DNA of 64,000 nucleotides from Fulvitalea axinellae. GTDB taxonomy: Bacteria > Bacteroidota > Bacteroidia > Cytophagales > Cyclobacteriaceae. The stretch's first letter is position 1. Each line of letters opens with the position of its first letter. The notes below the pieces were generated by a model. That model was not told the origin of the DNA, made no database searches, and saw only the letters and a list, made by a program, of their open reading frames with translations. The translations under genes and the position numbers were made by a program. Of the stretch, positions 8,679 to 16,679 are shown piece after piece. The DNA is taken from positions 1,860,001 through 1,924,000 of the forward strand of contig NZ_AP025314.1 of the NCBI RefSeq assembly GCF_036492835.1. The letters are read 5' to 3'.

Positions 8679-8720
8679 GGGCACTTTTGGTAATTTCTTA
8701 CGAAGCGAAAACTAGTCGGT

Positions 8721-10118
8721 ATGTCGGATAACAATAACTGGAGAGACCGCATCAAGGAGATCGGCAAGGAAGGCTATGAGATAGAGGAGATGGTCCGTTT
8801 GGGATTTCTCACCATCAGCCAGGAGGAACTTGAGCGTATAGCGGAACGGGAGAAGGCTTACAGGAAGTTGGGGGCCCGTAGTCGCGAGATAGAGAAAGCC
8901 CTTGAAGGCTTGGAGGACATTACCCCTTATATAAAGGTAATCAGGGAAGAGCGTATAGAGAGGGTTCGCAAACAGCGCGAGATCCGCAAGGTGGAGAAGG
9001 CCAAAGCCGAGGCCGAAAGGAAAAAGGCCGTGGAGGCCAAGCTCCGGAGCACTCCTACTTATCTGGGCGACGAGATATCGAAAGGTATTCATTACGGCGA
9101 ATACGACGAAGACCGCTGTCTGGAAAACGGAATGCCGGGCATCCGCGACCTCGACGAGCTGGCCGAAAAGAGCGGCATAGGGGCCAAACGCTGGCAATGG
9201 CTGGCCTATCATAAGAAAGTGTCGCAAATAGATCACTATACCCGCTTCACCATTCCGAAGAAGAGCGGTGGCAAAAGGGAGATTTCCTCGCCTAAGTCCA
9301 AGCTCCGCGAGGCGCAGGAATGGATAAAGGACAACGTGTTGGCCTCGGCGGTACCGCACGCCGCGGCCGTAGCCTACCGTCCCGGCATGTCGGTGGCCTA
9401 TAACGCCATCCTCCATATGGGCTCCAAGCTCGTGATCCGTATGGACCTCAAGGACTTTTTCCCTTCGGTGAAGTTTCCACGCGTCAAGGGCGTTTTCCGT
9501 TCCTCCGGCTATAGCGAGGCTTTGGCTACCGTCTTCGCCTCCGTTTGTACGGATGCTTTCAGGGTAAAGACCAAGATGGGTGACAAGGAGTATTACGTGG
9601 CATTGGGCGAAAAGGCCTTGCCCCAGGGCGCCTGCACCTCGCCGGCGCTGACCAATGTGCTGTGCCGGAAGCTGGACAAACGTATCGCCAATTACACCAA
9701 GAAGCACGGAATAGTCTATACGCGCTATGCCGACGACTTGGTGTTCTCATCCAAAACGGGTAACGTCAATCTCAAAAGCTTTTTCGCCTGGATCCGCAGG
9801 ATAATCAAAGAGGAAGGTTTTGTGCTGAACGAGGAGAAAACAAGCGTGATGCGCCCGCACCAACGCCAAACCGTGACGGGGGTAGTGGTAAACGAAGGCG
9901 GACATATCCGCATTTCGCGCCGTGATGTCCGGAAGTTCAGGGCCTTCGTGCATCGCCTGAGTGTGCTCAACGACGAGATAGTGGCCAAGGAAATAGGCAA
10001 AAACCCGTATTCCTACATGAGTGGCTACATGTCGTTCGTGCGGATGGTCAATCCTATGCAGGCGGACAAACTGCAGGCGTATATAGATAAGTTGCATCCG
10101 CAGTTGGCGGAAGCCTAG
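8721..10118 (+). CDS. Retron-type reverse transcriptase with long N-terminal extension (465 aa)
   Basis: Retron-class RT signatures are present in order: FTIPKKSGGKREI (about 180-192), NAILH at 228-232 (the retron NAxxH motif), DLKDFFPSV with catalytic D242, LPQGACTSP from 300, YADD at 336-339 with catalytic D338 and D339, and VTG at 385-387 (the retron thumb motif). It lacks the maturase and endonuclease parts of group II intron RTs and the SQ motif of diversity-generating RTs. The first ~130 residues are an extra region: two predicted helices, then a Lys/Glu/Arg-rich stretch (about 60-115) that should form a coiled coil. It would copy the msd part of the upstream ncRNAs into msDNA and bind it. 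It is the last gene of the retron, followed by a strong terminator. Unusually for retrons, the RT lies 5 kb from its ncRNA, with the accessory genes between. Confidence 0.93.
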   Translation: MSDNNNWRDRIKEIGKEGYEIEEMVRLGFLTISQEELERIAEREKAYRKLGARSREIEKALEGLEDITPYIKVIREERIERVRKQREIRKVEKAKAEAERKKAVEAKLRSTPTYLGDEISKGIHYGEYDEDRCLENGMPGIRDLDELAEKSGIGAKRWQWLAYHKKVSQIDHYTRFTIPKKSGGKREISSPKSKLREAQEWIKDNVLASAVPHAAAVAYRPGMSVAYNAILHMGSKLVIRMDLKDFFPSVKFPRVKGVFRSSGYSEALATVFASVCTDAFRVKTKMGDKEYYVALGEKALPQGACTSPALTNVLCRKLDKRIANYTKKHGIVYTRYADDLVFSSKTGNVNLKSFFAWIRRIIKEEGFVLNEEKTSVMRPHQRQTVTGVVVNEGGHIRISRRDVRKFRAFVHRLSVLNDEIVAKEIGKNPYSYMSGYMSFVRMVNPMQADKLQAYIDKLHPQLAEA

Positions 10119-10179
10119 CGAATAAGCGATTTGTACGCCTCTTATAATCCGCGGGCTTGGGCCCAAAATGTAAGTGTTG

Positions 10180-10213
10180 ACGTCCCGTCGAATTTTTCGA
10201 CGGGACGTTTTTG
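10180..10213 (+). terminator. Terminator of the retron operon
   Basis: A perfect 13-bp stem (10180-10192 with 10196-10208) around TTT, followed by T5, 61 bases after the RT stop. Confidence 0.9.
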
Positions 10214-10584
10214 TGTGCAAAACACGGATGGTTATTGTAATATATGTGGTTGTTTGTACTAGTGGAGGGGATGTTTGAAGTTATTGACGTTTTGTGGTGT
10301 TTGAGGTATAAGGAAGCTAAGATGAAAAGAAAGCAACAACCCGATAAATGGAGGCCTGCCTTAATGCTTTGTGTGATGTCTATTTTTATTTTTTGTCCAG
10401 ATGTTTTGCTCCCACGATGTGTTTGAAAATTTGAAGCAAAGGGTGATAACTTACTTTTTAACGATTAACAAGTTGTGGCCTTAACATGTTATTCAATTAG
10501 AAAAGGCTCTTTCCTAGCAATAGGTTAGGGCCTATTTTCTTTTTTATCCCTTTTTTTCGCCCTAAAACCCCTTTTTTTTGCTGT
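10214..10584. other. AT-rich non-coding region
   Basis: No convincing gene. A 60-codon frame at 10244-10426 lacks a plausible ribosome site and family features. The stretch 10540-10580 is strongly T-rich. Confidence 0.5.
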
Positions 10585-10672
10585 TTAGGACATGTCATAA
10601 ATGGAAAAAGGACCTGTCCTTACTATCTTTAGGACGTGTCCTTTTACTGTTAGGGACTTGTCGTTTTTACTG
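10585..10672. repeat. Four tandem 22-bp units with core GGACNTGTC
   Basis: GGACATGTC 10588-10596, GGACCTGTC 10610-10618, GGACGTGTC 10632-10640 and GGACTTGTC 10654-10662: four cores starting exactly 22 bp apart. The only changing core base is A, C, G, then T. In copies 2 and 3 the core extends to the near-palindrome GGACNTGTCC. Parts of the intervening bases also agree (ACTGT in units 3 and 4). The array lies between the 3' ends of two convergent operons. It could be a binding array for a dimeric protein with sites on one DNA face; function is unknown. Confidence 0.85.
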
Positions 10673-10791
10673 TTTGAAGCTTTTCATTAGGGAATGCAGA
10701 CAAGTGTTGGAACGTAATACGTCACTTGTGTTTTTATCTTACACAGTAATATTCGCTCTGATCTGCAGTGTTGGGACTTTGGAGAGGACTT

Positions 10792-10824
10792 AAAAAATCC
10801 GGACCGGGGTGGTAGGCCCGGTCC
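10792..10824 (-). terminator. Terminator of the efflux operon
   Basis: GGACCGGG 10801-10808 pairs with CCCGGTCC 10817-10824. On the minus strand the stem is followed by a T6 run (A6 at 10792-10797). It lies 47 bases after the last permease stop. Confidence 0.85.
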
Positions 10825-10870
10825 AGTTTCGGTAAAAGGAACCCGCGGTGTGGTGCGGGTGGATTGTACT

Positions 10871-12046
10871 TTACCCGGCCTTGCCAGGTTTCTGACGCAA
10901 TATCAGTGCAAGCATGTAATAAAGCAAGACAATTAACCACAATGTGTTCCAATGACCGGAAACTTGGTTGAAATTCGCTCCCGCAAGGTTCATTTTCAGG
11001 TATCCGCCGAATGCTTCGGTGCTTGGCACCAGCTTGCCTAGTGCGGTAAGCCAAACGGGCGAGCCCTCGGTAGGCCACGGTATGGCCGAAAGGAACAGAA
11101 ACGGAAGGGTAGCGAAGGTGAGCAGAAACAATACCTGCTCTCGGGTTTTCATTCTGCCCGTGATGGCGAACGAAAAGAATACGCAAGCCAATACAAACGG
11201 GAGCAGAAACAGTGCGAGTTCACCCGCATGGGCGCGTGCCGGATAATCAAACCATTTTGAAATGGCGCCAATGCAGAATCCCATAAGGATGTAACTGACC
11301 ACGGTATAGAACAGTGCCCTACCCAAAAGAACTATGGCGGGCGGAGCGTTTTCCGTGCCCTTTTCCCTGCTTAGGCGGTAACGTCGGTATTCGTTGGACG
11401 TGCCGTTGGCCAAGCCAATAGTCATCAGAAGGGTCTGTTGGATAACGGCTAGTCCCAGCAGGGCGAGGATGTAAACCCCGTATCCCCCCGCTGGGTTGAA
11501 CAATTGGAAGTTTTTAAACCGCAGAGGCATGCCTGTGGCCAACGCGGCCTTTGCGGGCATTCCTTTGGCCATGAGCTTTCGCACCTTTATCCCCGTGCCC
11601 AGTGTTTGGCTGGCGTATAGGCACCCTTTTACCGCCTGTTTGTATGGCAAAACGTAAGCGGCGTCGGCGTAAAGGGTCACGTCCGTCTGCTCACTGCTTA
11701 GTATGTCCTTTTCGAAATCCTCTGGTACGCTGAACACCGCCCTTACCTCGCCTTTGTAATAAGCGTCACGAGCCGATGCCATATCGCTGAAATTGACGGC
11801 TTTCACGTAGTCGGTAGCGTCGAGCATGCGTATCAGTTGCCAGCTTAGCGGGCTTTGGCTATGGTCCACCACGGCTGTGGGCACGTCGTTCACCACTTCT
11901 TTTTGGTATGCGGTGGCAAAGAGCAGGGGATAAGCAAAGGCCGGCAACAGTAGCGTAACTGCCAAGCCCATGTCGGAAAACACTAAACGTAGCTCGTTGA
12001 GGAAGCTTTGCGCCAAGGCGCGGAATATTTTTCCCAATCCCTTCAT
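10871..12046 (-). CDS. ABC-2 type transporter permease (391 aa)
   Basis: An inner-membrane permease of the ABC-2 (YhhJ/YbhS-like) type: an N-terminal membrane segment near residues 25-45 (LAVTLLLPAFAYPLLFATAY), a large periplasmic domain to about residue 200, then five further hydrophobic segments ending near the C-terminus. The ATG at 12046 overlaps the TAA of the upstream permease by one base (TAATG), a sign of translational coupling; the long open frame further upstream is only the neighbour read out of frame. It is the last gene of a tolC-hlyD-permease-permease operon and presumably forms a heterodimer with its neighbour. No ATP-binding subunit is encoded nearby. Substrate unknown, likely a drug or lipid-like compound. 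Confidence 0.88.
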   Translation of the reverse strand: MKGLGKIFRALAQSFLNELRLVFSDMGLAVTLLLPAFAYPLLFATAYQKEVVNDVPTAVVDHSQSPLSWQLIRMLDATDYVKAVNFSDMASARDAYYKGEVRAVFSVPEDFEKDILSSEQTDVTLYADAAYVLPYKQAVKGCLYASQTLGTGIKVRKLMAKGMPAKAALATGMPLRFKNFQLFNPAGGYGVYILALLGLAVIQQTLLMTIGLANGTSNEYRRYRLSREKGTENAPPAIVLLGRALFYTVVSYILMGFCIGAISKWFDYPARAHAGELALFLLPFVLACVFFSFAITGRMKTREQVLFLLTFATLPFLFLSAIPWPTEGSPVWLTALGKLVPSTEAFGGYLKMNLAGANFNQVSGHWNTLWLIVLLYYMLALILRQKPGKAG

Positions 12047-13215
12047 TAGAGTAGTCTTTTGCGTTTTGGGGAAATCAGGCGTTTGCGGAGCAATGGCGCC
12101 ATTGCGAACAGGCAGAGGAAAGCGGCCAAGGAAAGGTATGTTCCCGTCTGGTAGGCCAGAGGTATGCCCCGCATGCTTTGCCCGAAGAATGCCTCCACGA
12201 AATGGGTGAAGGGGATAATCTGGGACAGAGCCCTGAATCCGCCGGGAAGTTCCGATGAGGGGAATGTTACGCCTGCGCACGTAAAGGCGAAACCGCAGAA
12301 CAGAAGTCCGGAGGTGAGCGCCTTGCGAAGCACGGGTTGTAAGCTGACAAAAGCGACGGCAAGTCCCTGACACGCCAATATAAAGAGGAAATATGCCAAG
12401 TAAAGCGCCCTTTCGTCTCCGTTAAGCGGAAATCCCGCCATGCGGAACAGTAGATAATGTATGCCCACTGCCGTAATACCGTAAGCGATGGTGTAGGGGA
12501 GGAGTTTTCCAGCCAAGGCTTTGTATATGGATCCTCCCGCAGTGCCCATCCATTGGCGGGCGGAACGGAACCTTATCTCGGATCCCATGGCGTAAATGGA
12601 AGTGATGGTAACGAAGGACATCATGGCCACCCAGATCAAAGCCCCGCCGAGGAAATAGAAATAGTTCACGTCCGGATTGGAGAGCGAATGGGAGATTAGC
12701 CTTATGGGCATGAAATCGTTCATCGCTTTGGCTTGGGAGGAACCCTTTTTCATGCGGGTCTGGATCTCCACGCCAGCCGAGAAAGTGGAGGCTACCATAG
12801 TGACCGCTTTTGAAACGTTACCGCCCGCGGCCATGGATATATAGCTGTGAAACAGCTCCGCCTCGGATCCTGATCCCCTGTAAAAGCCTTTCTCAAAGTC
12901 TTGGGGAAGGTACAGTAAGGCGTAGACCTTACCTTCCAGCAGGCCGGCTTTGCCTTCTTCCAAGCTTTGGTACCGCTCCGTTATGCGGAGGGTCGGGCTC
13001 GCTTCCACATAGCGGAGCAGTTGCCGTGACAGCGGACTATTGTCGGCGTCGTGCACGGCTATCGGGAGTTCGCGCAATATGCCGGCTCCCATCAGCTGAT
13101 AGTAGAAGACCGCCGTGATAGCCGGAAACACTGCCACGGCCAGCCAGTAGGCGGGTTTGGAGGCAATGCGCCGGAGTTCCCGGCGAAACGTCGGCCTGAA
13201 TCCTTTTTCAGTCAT
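12046..13215 (-). CDS. ABC-2 type transporter permease (389 aa)
   Basis: Paralogue of the following permease with the same plan: a membrane segment at about residues 20-45 (PAYWLAVAVFPAITAVFYYQ), a periplasmic domain (about 46-195), then hydrophobic segments at about 195-375, including GVTFPSSELPGGFRALSQII, a region typical of ABC-2 permeases. It is coupled to the downstream permease by a one-base stop/start overlap and lies 21 bases after the membrane-fusion gene. Together they should form the inner-membrane channel of a tripartite exporter with the HlyD-like and TolC-like proteins upstream in the operon. Confidence 0.88.
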   Translation of the reverse strand: MTEKGFRPTFRRELRRIASKPAYWLAVAVFPAITAVFYYQLMGAGILRELPIAVHDADNSPLSRQLLRYVEASPTLRITERYQSLEEGKAGLLEGKVYALLYLPQDFEKGFYRGSGSEAELFHSYISMAAGGNVSKAVTMVASTFSAGVEIQTRMKKGSSQAKAMNDFMPIRLISHSLSNPDVNYFYFLGGALIWVAMMSFVTITSIYAMGSEIRFRSARQWMGTAGGSIYKALAGKLLPYTIAYGITAVGIHYLLFRMAGFPLNGDERALYLAYFLFILACQGLAVAFVSLQPVLRKALTSGLLFCGFAFTCAGVTFPSSELPGGFRALSQIIPFTHFVEAFFGQSMRGIPLAYQTGTYLSLAAFLCLFAMAPLLRKRLISPKRKRLL

Positions 13216-13236
13216 AAGCTTTGGGCTCCGGGGAGC

Positions 13237-14235
13237 TTATTTATCGGTTTCGAACTGGGCCCAATCGATGAGGGCCGTCATGCCTGGACGTAGGCCTTCA
13301 GCCTTCTTTACGGGCACGGCACGCACTTCGAATGTCTTCATGTCGAAGTCGCCGGTGCTTTTAGTCGCCTTCCAAGTGGCGAATGCGCCGAGGGCGTTGA
13401 TGTAGTTTACCTTAACCCGAACGGACTGGCCACCCAAAGCGGGAAGCGTAACATCGAATTCGGATCCCATCTTGAAGCGAGGTAACAAGTCTTCGCGAAG
13501 GTTGAAAGTAACCCAAGCGTCGTCTAGGTCCACGATGGTCATGATGGGGAAGCCCGCCGCCACAAGCTCCCCCCGTTCGGGGATGACGCTGGCCACTTCG
13601 CCGTCGATAGGCGACAGTACCTTCGTTTCCTCGAGATAAGATTCCACTTCGGTCACGGCTCCGGAAGCTCTCTCTACCAGCGCTTCGGCGGCAGTCTTGT
13701 CTTCGGAACGGGCACCCCTGCGGGCCATATCGTATTGCGACTTGGCCATTTCCACTGTATGTGCCATCGCTTTCCACTTGGCTTCGGCTTCGTCCATCTT
13801 TTGGGCCGGGATCACGCCTTCTTTATGAAGGTTCTTTACCCTTTGGTAAGTCTTTTCGGCGTAGGCCATTCCCGCCTTCGCTTTTTCCCATTGGTTCTTT
13901 GCCGCACGGATTTGCTCGTTGCGCGCGCCGTTTTCGGCCTTGTTCATTTGAGCCGTGGCCGCTTTTCGGGCCGCCATTGCCTGGGCCAGTTTGGCCTCCA
14001 CCTCAGGGCTTTCTATCCGCGCCAAGCTCTGGCCGGCCTTTACGCTTTGGCCCTCGCGGACTTTCAGTTCCGCCAGTCGGCCCACCAGCTTGGATGCCAC
14101 TTTCACTTGCGTGGCCTCCACTTGGCCCTGAAGCAGTAACGGTGCGGGTGAAGAGAAAAGATTAACCGCCGTTACGGCTATCGCCAAAAGGGCGACAATG
14201 CCCAAGGCTATAAAAGTGTTGTTCTTCTTGTTCAT
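13237..14235 (-). CDS. HlyD/EmrA-family membrane fusion protein (332 aa)
   Basis: Periplasmic adaptor of a tripartite efflux pump. One N-terminal membrane anchor at about residues 9-27; the first half of a biotinyl-lipoyl fold (QVKVASKLVGRLAELKVREG); a long alpha-helical hairpin from about 75-195 rich in Ala, Glu and Lys; the second lipoyl half (VLSPIDGEVASVIPERGELV); and a beta-barrel domain to the end. It links the two inner-membrane permeases to the TolC-like channel. The gap to the tolC homologue is 44 bases and to the permease 21 bases. Confidence 0.92.
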   Translation of the reverse strand: MNKKNNTFIALGIVALLAIAVTAVNLFSSPAPLLLQGQVEATQVKVASKLVGRLAELKVREGQSVKAGQSLARIESPEVEAKLAQAMAARKAATAQMNKAENGARNEQIRAAKNQWEKAKAGMAYAEKTYQRVKNLHKEGVIPAQKMDEAEAKWKAMAHTVEMAKSQYDMARRGARSEDKTAAEALVERASGAVTEVESYLEETKVLSPIDGEVASVIPERGELVAAGFPIMTIVDLDDAWVTFNLREDLLPRFKMGSEFDVTLPALGGQSVRVKVNYINALGAFATWKATKSTGDFDMKTFEVRAVPVKKAEGLRPGMTALIDWAQFETDK

Positions 14236-14279
14236 GGTAAATGTCTTAACGTATTATGCCGAATAATGCGTGGCGATGC

Positions 14280-15767
14280 TTAGCGCGCCATATAGTCAAG
14301 GAAGAGTTCGCTCCTGCCGGAAAGCGAAAGGAGCTTTGCCAAAGCCAAGTCATAGTCGTACATGGCCTTGATACGCTCCACTTCTACTTTCGAAAGGTTG
14401 AGGCGCGCGTCCACTACGCTGGTGGACTCGGCCATGCCGGCTTTGAAGGCTTTTTCCTTTACGCGGAGATATTCGCTGGCGAACTTCATTGAAGATTCGA
14501 TGGAAGTCAGTTGCTCAAGGGCCTGTTTTAGCTCTCGGTAATGCTTTTCCACGCCCGTACGAACGTCCTCGGAATATTTCTGGTTAAGGTCGGAGGCCCT
14601 TTCTTCGAGTTTGCGGGCCGCTTTCATTTTATTGTACCGCTTAAGGCCGTCGAAGATTTTCCACTTCACGCCGGCGCCTACCATCCAGCTCGGCGAGAGT
14701 CCCGCCAGTAGGTCATTCTGGTAAAGTTCCTTGTTGCCCGTTACGAAGACGGTAGGTAGGAATTCGGACCTTTCCTTCACGAACTTTTGATGAGCCAATT
14801 CCACTTTCGAATCCAGCTGGCGTATCAGCGGGCTGTACTGCTCGGCCATTTCGTGGAAATGTTCCAGAGATTCTATATTGTCGGTGTAAAACAGTTCGGT
14901 GATGGGTACTACCTGGCCTTTTGTGGCGAGGGTGTTGCCCAAGGCCGTACGGGTAAGTTCCAGACGGTGCTCGGCTTTCTTGAGTTCCCTGTTCGCCTCG
15001 CTGTGGGCCATCTCGGCGTAAAGTCGTTGGGCTTCGGCTATCATGCCGTTTTCTTCCAACTTGCGGGCATCATTAAGGTGCTGGCCTACGCCTTCCAATA
15101 CGTCTTGGCGAATCTGCACCACGCTCTCGGCCAACCTAAGGCCGAAGTAGCGTTGCACCAACTCTTCGAGAAGTTCGCCTTTTACTTTGCGCAATTCTTC
15201 CGAAGCCTCGTGATGCCGGAGTTCGGCGGCCTTGTTGGCCACGTTGATTTTACCGCCGGTATAGATGGGCATCATCAACGTGGCGTTTACGGCGCTGAAG
15301 CTTTGCTCCTGCAGTGTGAGTGCGGTTGGCAAGTGAAGATTCGATCCCATAAGGGTTTTGACACCAGAAAGCCCGTCGGTCAAGGTTTTGATGCCTTTGG
15401 CTTGGTCGGGCGTGATCGCTCCGCCGGCCACCGCTTTTTGGATAGCTTCGGGTGTGAGCTGGCCTAAGCCCGATTTCAGGCCGTCGATATGTTCGGAGAA
15501 GTCGAGGGCGACGTCCTCGTCCAGTTTTACAAACAAAGCGGAGGCGGTGACAGTGGGTAGGCGCAATCCCCATGCGGCCTTCTGTTCGTAGGCCATTTCC
15601 TCCACTTCCTTTTTGGCGGCCGAAAGTTTCTTGTTTTGCCGGTGCATGGTTTCCAGCGCGTCGCCAAAGGTCATGTTTTGCCCTTGTGTAGGCGTTGGAG
15701 CCTCTTGGGCCAGGGCGCCTGTGGCCAGCCATAAGACCAGCAGAAACCCCAAAGGTAGTTTTTTCAT
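14280..15767 (-). CDS. TolC-family outer membrane efflux channel (495 aa)
   Basis: Starts with a signal peptide (LPLGFLLVLWLATGALAQ) followed by two long coiled-coil, Ala/Glu/Leu-rich regions, the plan of OEP/TolC proteins. The MxxGDALETMHRQNKKL-like start and the C-terminal YDYDLALAKLLSLSG are typical of the family. It would provide the outer-membrane exit for the pump encoded downstream. It is the first structural gene of the operon; TetR-type operator-like sites and a promoter box lie between it and the regulator. Confidence 0.93.
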   Translation of the reverse strand: MKKLPLGFLLVLWLATGALAQEAPTPTQGQNMTFGDALETMHRQNKKLSAAKKEVEEMAYEQKAAWGLRLPTVTASALFVKLDEDVALDFSEHIDGLKSGLGQLTPEAIQKAVAGGAITPDQAKGIKTLTDGLSGVKTLMGSNLHLPTALTLQEQSFSAVNATLMMPIYTGGKINVANKAAELRHHEASEELRKVKGELLEELVQRYFGLRLAESVVQIRQDVLEGVGQHLNDARKLEENGMIAEAQRLYAEMAHSEANRELKKAEHRLELTRTALGNTLATKGQVVPITELFYTDNIESLEHFHEMAEQYSPLIRQLDSKVELAHQKFVKERSEFLPTVFVTGNKELYQNDLLAGLSPSWMVGAGVKWKIFDGLKRYNKMKAARKLEERASDLNQKYSEDVRTGVEKHYRELKQALEQLTSIESSMKFASEYLRVKEKAFKAGMAESTSVVDARLNLSKVEVERIKAMYDYDLALAKLLSLSGRSELFLDYMAR

Positions 15768-15789
15768 ATCGGTGACGTTACTTCCTTTT

Positions 15790-15807
15790 TGAGTGAACGA
15801 TTACTCA
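15790..15807. promoter_or_regulatory. Operator-like palindrome before tolC
   Basis: TGAGTGAACGATTACTCA is a partial palindrome (TGAGT...CG...ACTCA) 23 bases upstream of the tolC-like start. It shares the half-site TGANCG with the second site at 15942-15957. A binding site of the adjacent TetR regulator is inferred only from position and symmetry. Confidence 0.4.
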
Positions 15808-15914
15808 TTTAGTTGACGAAAAAAAAGCTGTTCTAGTGTGAAGAGCCTTTGTCATGCCGGTAGCCAGCCGTGCCTACAGCCTGAATTCCGGTACGTTTCG
15901 ACGATTTCTTTAGG

Positions 15915-15922
15915 CAAAAATA
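15915..15922 (-). promoter_or_regulatory. Candidate -7 box of the efflux operon
   Basis: On the minus strand the bases read TATTTTTG, a TAnnTTTG match. The -33 region falls in the palindrome at 15942-15957, the usual layout for a repressor that blocks the polymerase. No clear TTG is seen at the expected distance. Confidence 0.4.
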
Positions 15923-15941
15923 AACCTTATTCCCCATAATA

Positions 15942-15957
15942 ATGAGCGTTTGTTCAT
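15942..15957. promoter_or_regulatory. Operator-like palindrome over the -33 region
   Basis: ATGAGCGTTTGTTCAT has symmetric ends (ATGA...TCAT with a C/G pair inside). It overlaps the 3' end of the TetR gene and the predicted -33 region of the tolC promoter. Confidence 0.4.
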
Positions 15958-16547
15958 GATATTTCCGTCAGCCCCAGGCCTCTACGCATGATGTTGACCA
16001 GCTTCTTTTTGGTGTCGTGTAAGCTGGTTTCCGGCAAGTGTCCTTTTATTTTGGCGTTGAGAAAGCCCATAGGGGCGATAAATATAAGGGTGTACACGTC
16101 TTCGTAATCAATTCTTGCGGAGGATTCGTCCTCTTCATGGAGCCTTTGGGCTAATGCCTTGCAAAAGTCTAGGATTCTTCCGGATATCTGGGAGTCCACT
16201 TCGAAACTGGAATCGTGTATCATTACACCGTAGAGCTTGAGGATATGAGGGGCTTTGGCCATGCGTTCGCATCTGTTTTCCGCATAGCGCTCGATGAACT
16301 CGGAAAGATTGGCCGACACTTTGGTCAAGTGCTCCATGTCTTGGAGAAAAGCCCTCAAAGTGGACTTTACTATGTCTTTGACCAATTCGTGCTTGCTGGG
16401 GTAATGCCGATAGAGATATCCTTCGGACACCTTTGAGAGCTTGGCGATGGCGGCTGTGGAGGCGTTCTGGTAGCCTTTGCTCACTATCAAGTCAATTGTG
16501 GCTTGCTTGATCCTCTCGATTTTACTTTCGTCGATTTGTCTAGCCAT
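15954..16547 (-). CDS. TetR-family transcriptional regulator (197 aa)
   Basis: Start chosen at ATG 16547 because it opens directly into a TetR N-terminus; the open frame upstream has no family features. The helix-turn-helix lies at residues about 12-55, with ATIDLIVSKGYQNASTAAIA and VSEGYLYRHYPSKHEL matching the TetR DNA-binding consensus. The C-terminal ligand-binding region (60-197) is all-helical. It precedes the efflux operon on the same strand with a 186-base gap that carries a promoter box and two palindromes, so it probably represses the pump. A TAnnTTTG-like box (16583-16590, minus strand) may be its own promoter. Confidence 0.9.
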   Translation of the reverse strand: MARQIDESKIERIKQATIDLIVSKGYQNASTAAIAKLSKVSEGYLYRHYPSKHELVKDIVKSTLRAFLQDMEHLTKVSANLSEFIERYAENRCERMAKAPHILKLYGVMIHDSSFEVDSQISGRILDFCKALAQRLHEEDESSARIDYEDVYTLIFIAPMGFLNAKIKGHLPETSLHDTKKKLVNIMRRGLGLTEIS

Positions 16548-16624
16548 AGTGTTGTGGTGGCGTTTTGGAAATGAGAATTGTACAAAGCTAGGGAATATAG
16601 TCCAAGTTATGAACTGGCAGGCAA

Positions 16625-16652
16625 AGGAAAAGCCCCGGAATGGGGCTTTGTG
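16625..16652 (-). terminator. Terminator after the MuiA-like operon
   Basis: AAAGCCCC 16629-16636 pairs with GGGGCTTT 16642-16649; on the minus strand it is followed by a short T-run. It sits between the second MuiA-like gene and tetR. Confidence 0.65.
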
Positions 16653-16679
16653 ACACAAGACCGGAAAGGGGTTTTAGGT

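Noticed and set aside
8721..10118. Group II intron or diversity-generating RT
   Set aside because: No maturase or endonuclease domain, no template/variable repeat pair, and the NAxxH and VTG motifs are retron-like.
10244..10426. 60-codon open frame
   Set aside because: No family, no convincing ribosome site and AT-rich non-coding context.
10585..10672. CRISPR array
   Set aside because: The repeat core is only 9-10 bases, the spacing is 22 bp, and there are no cas genes.
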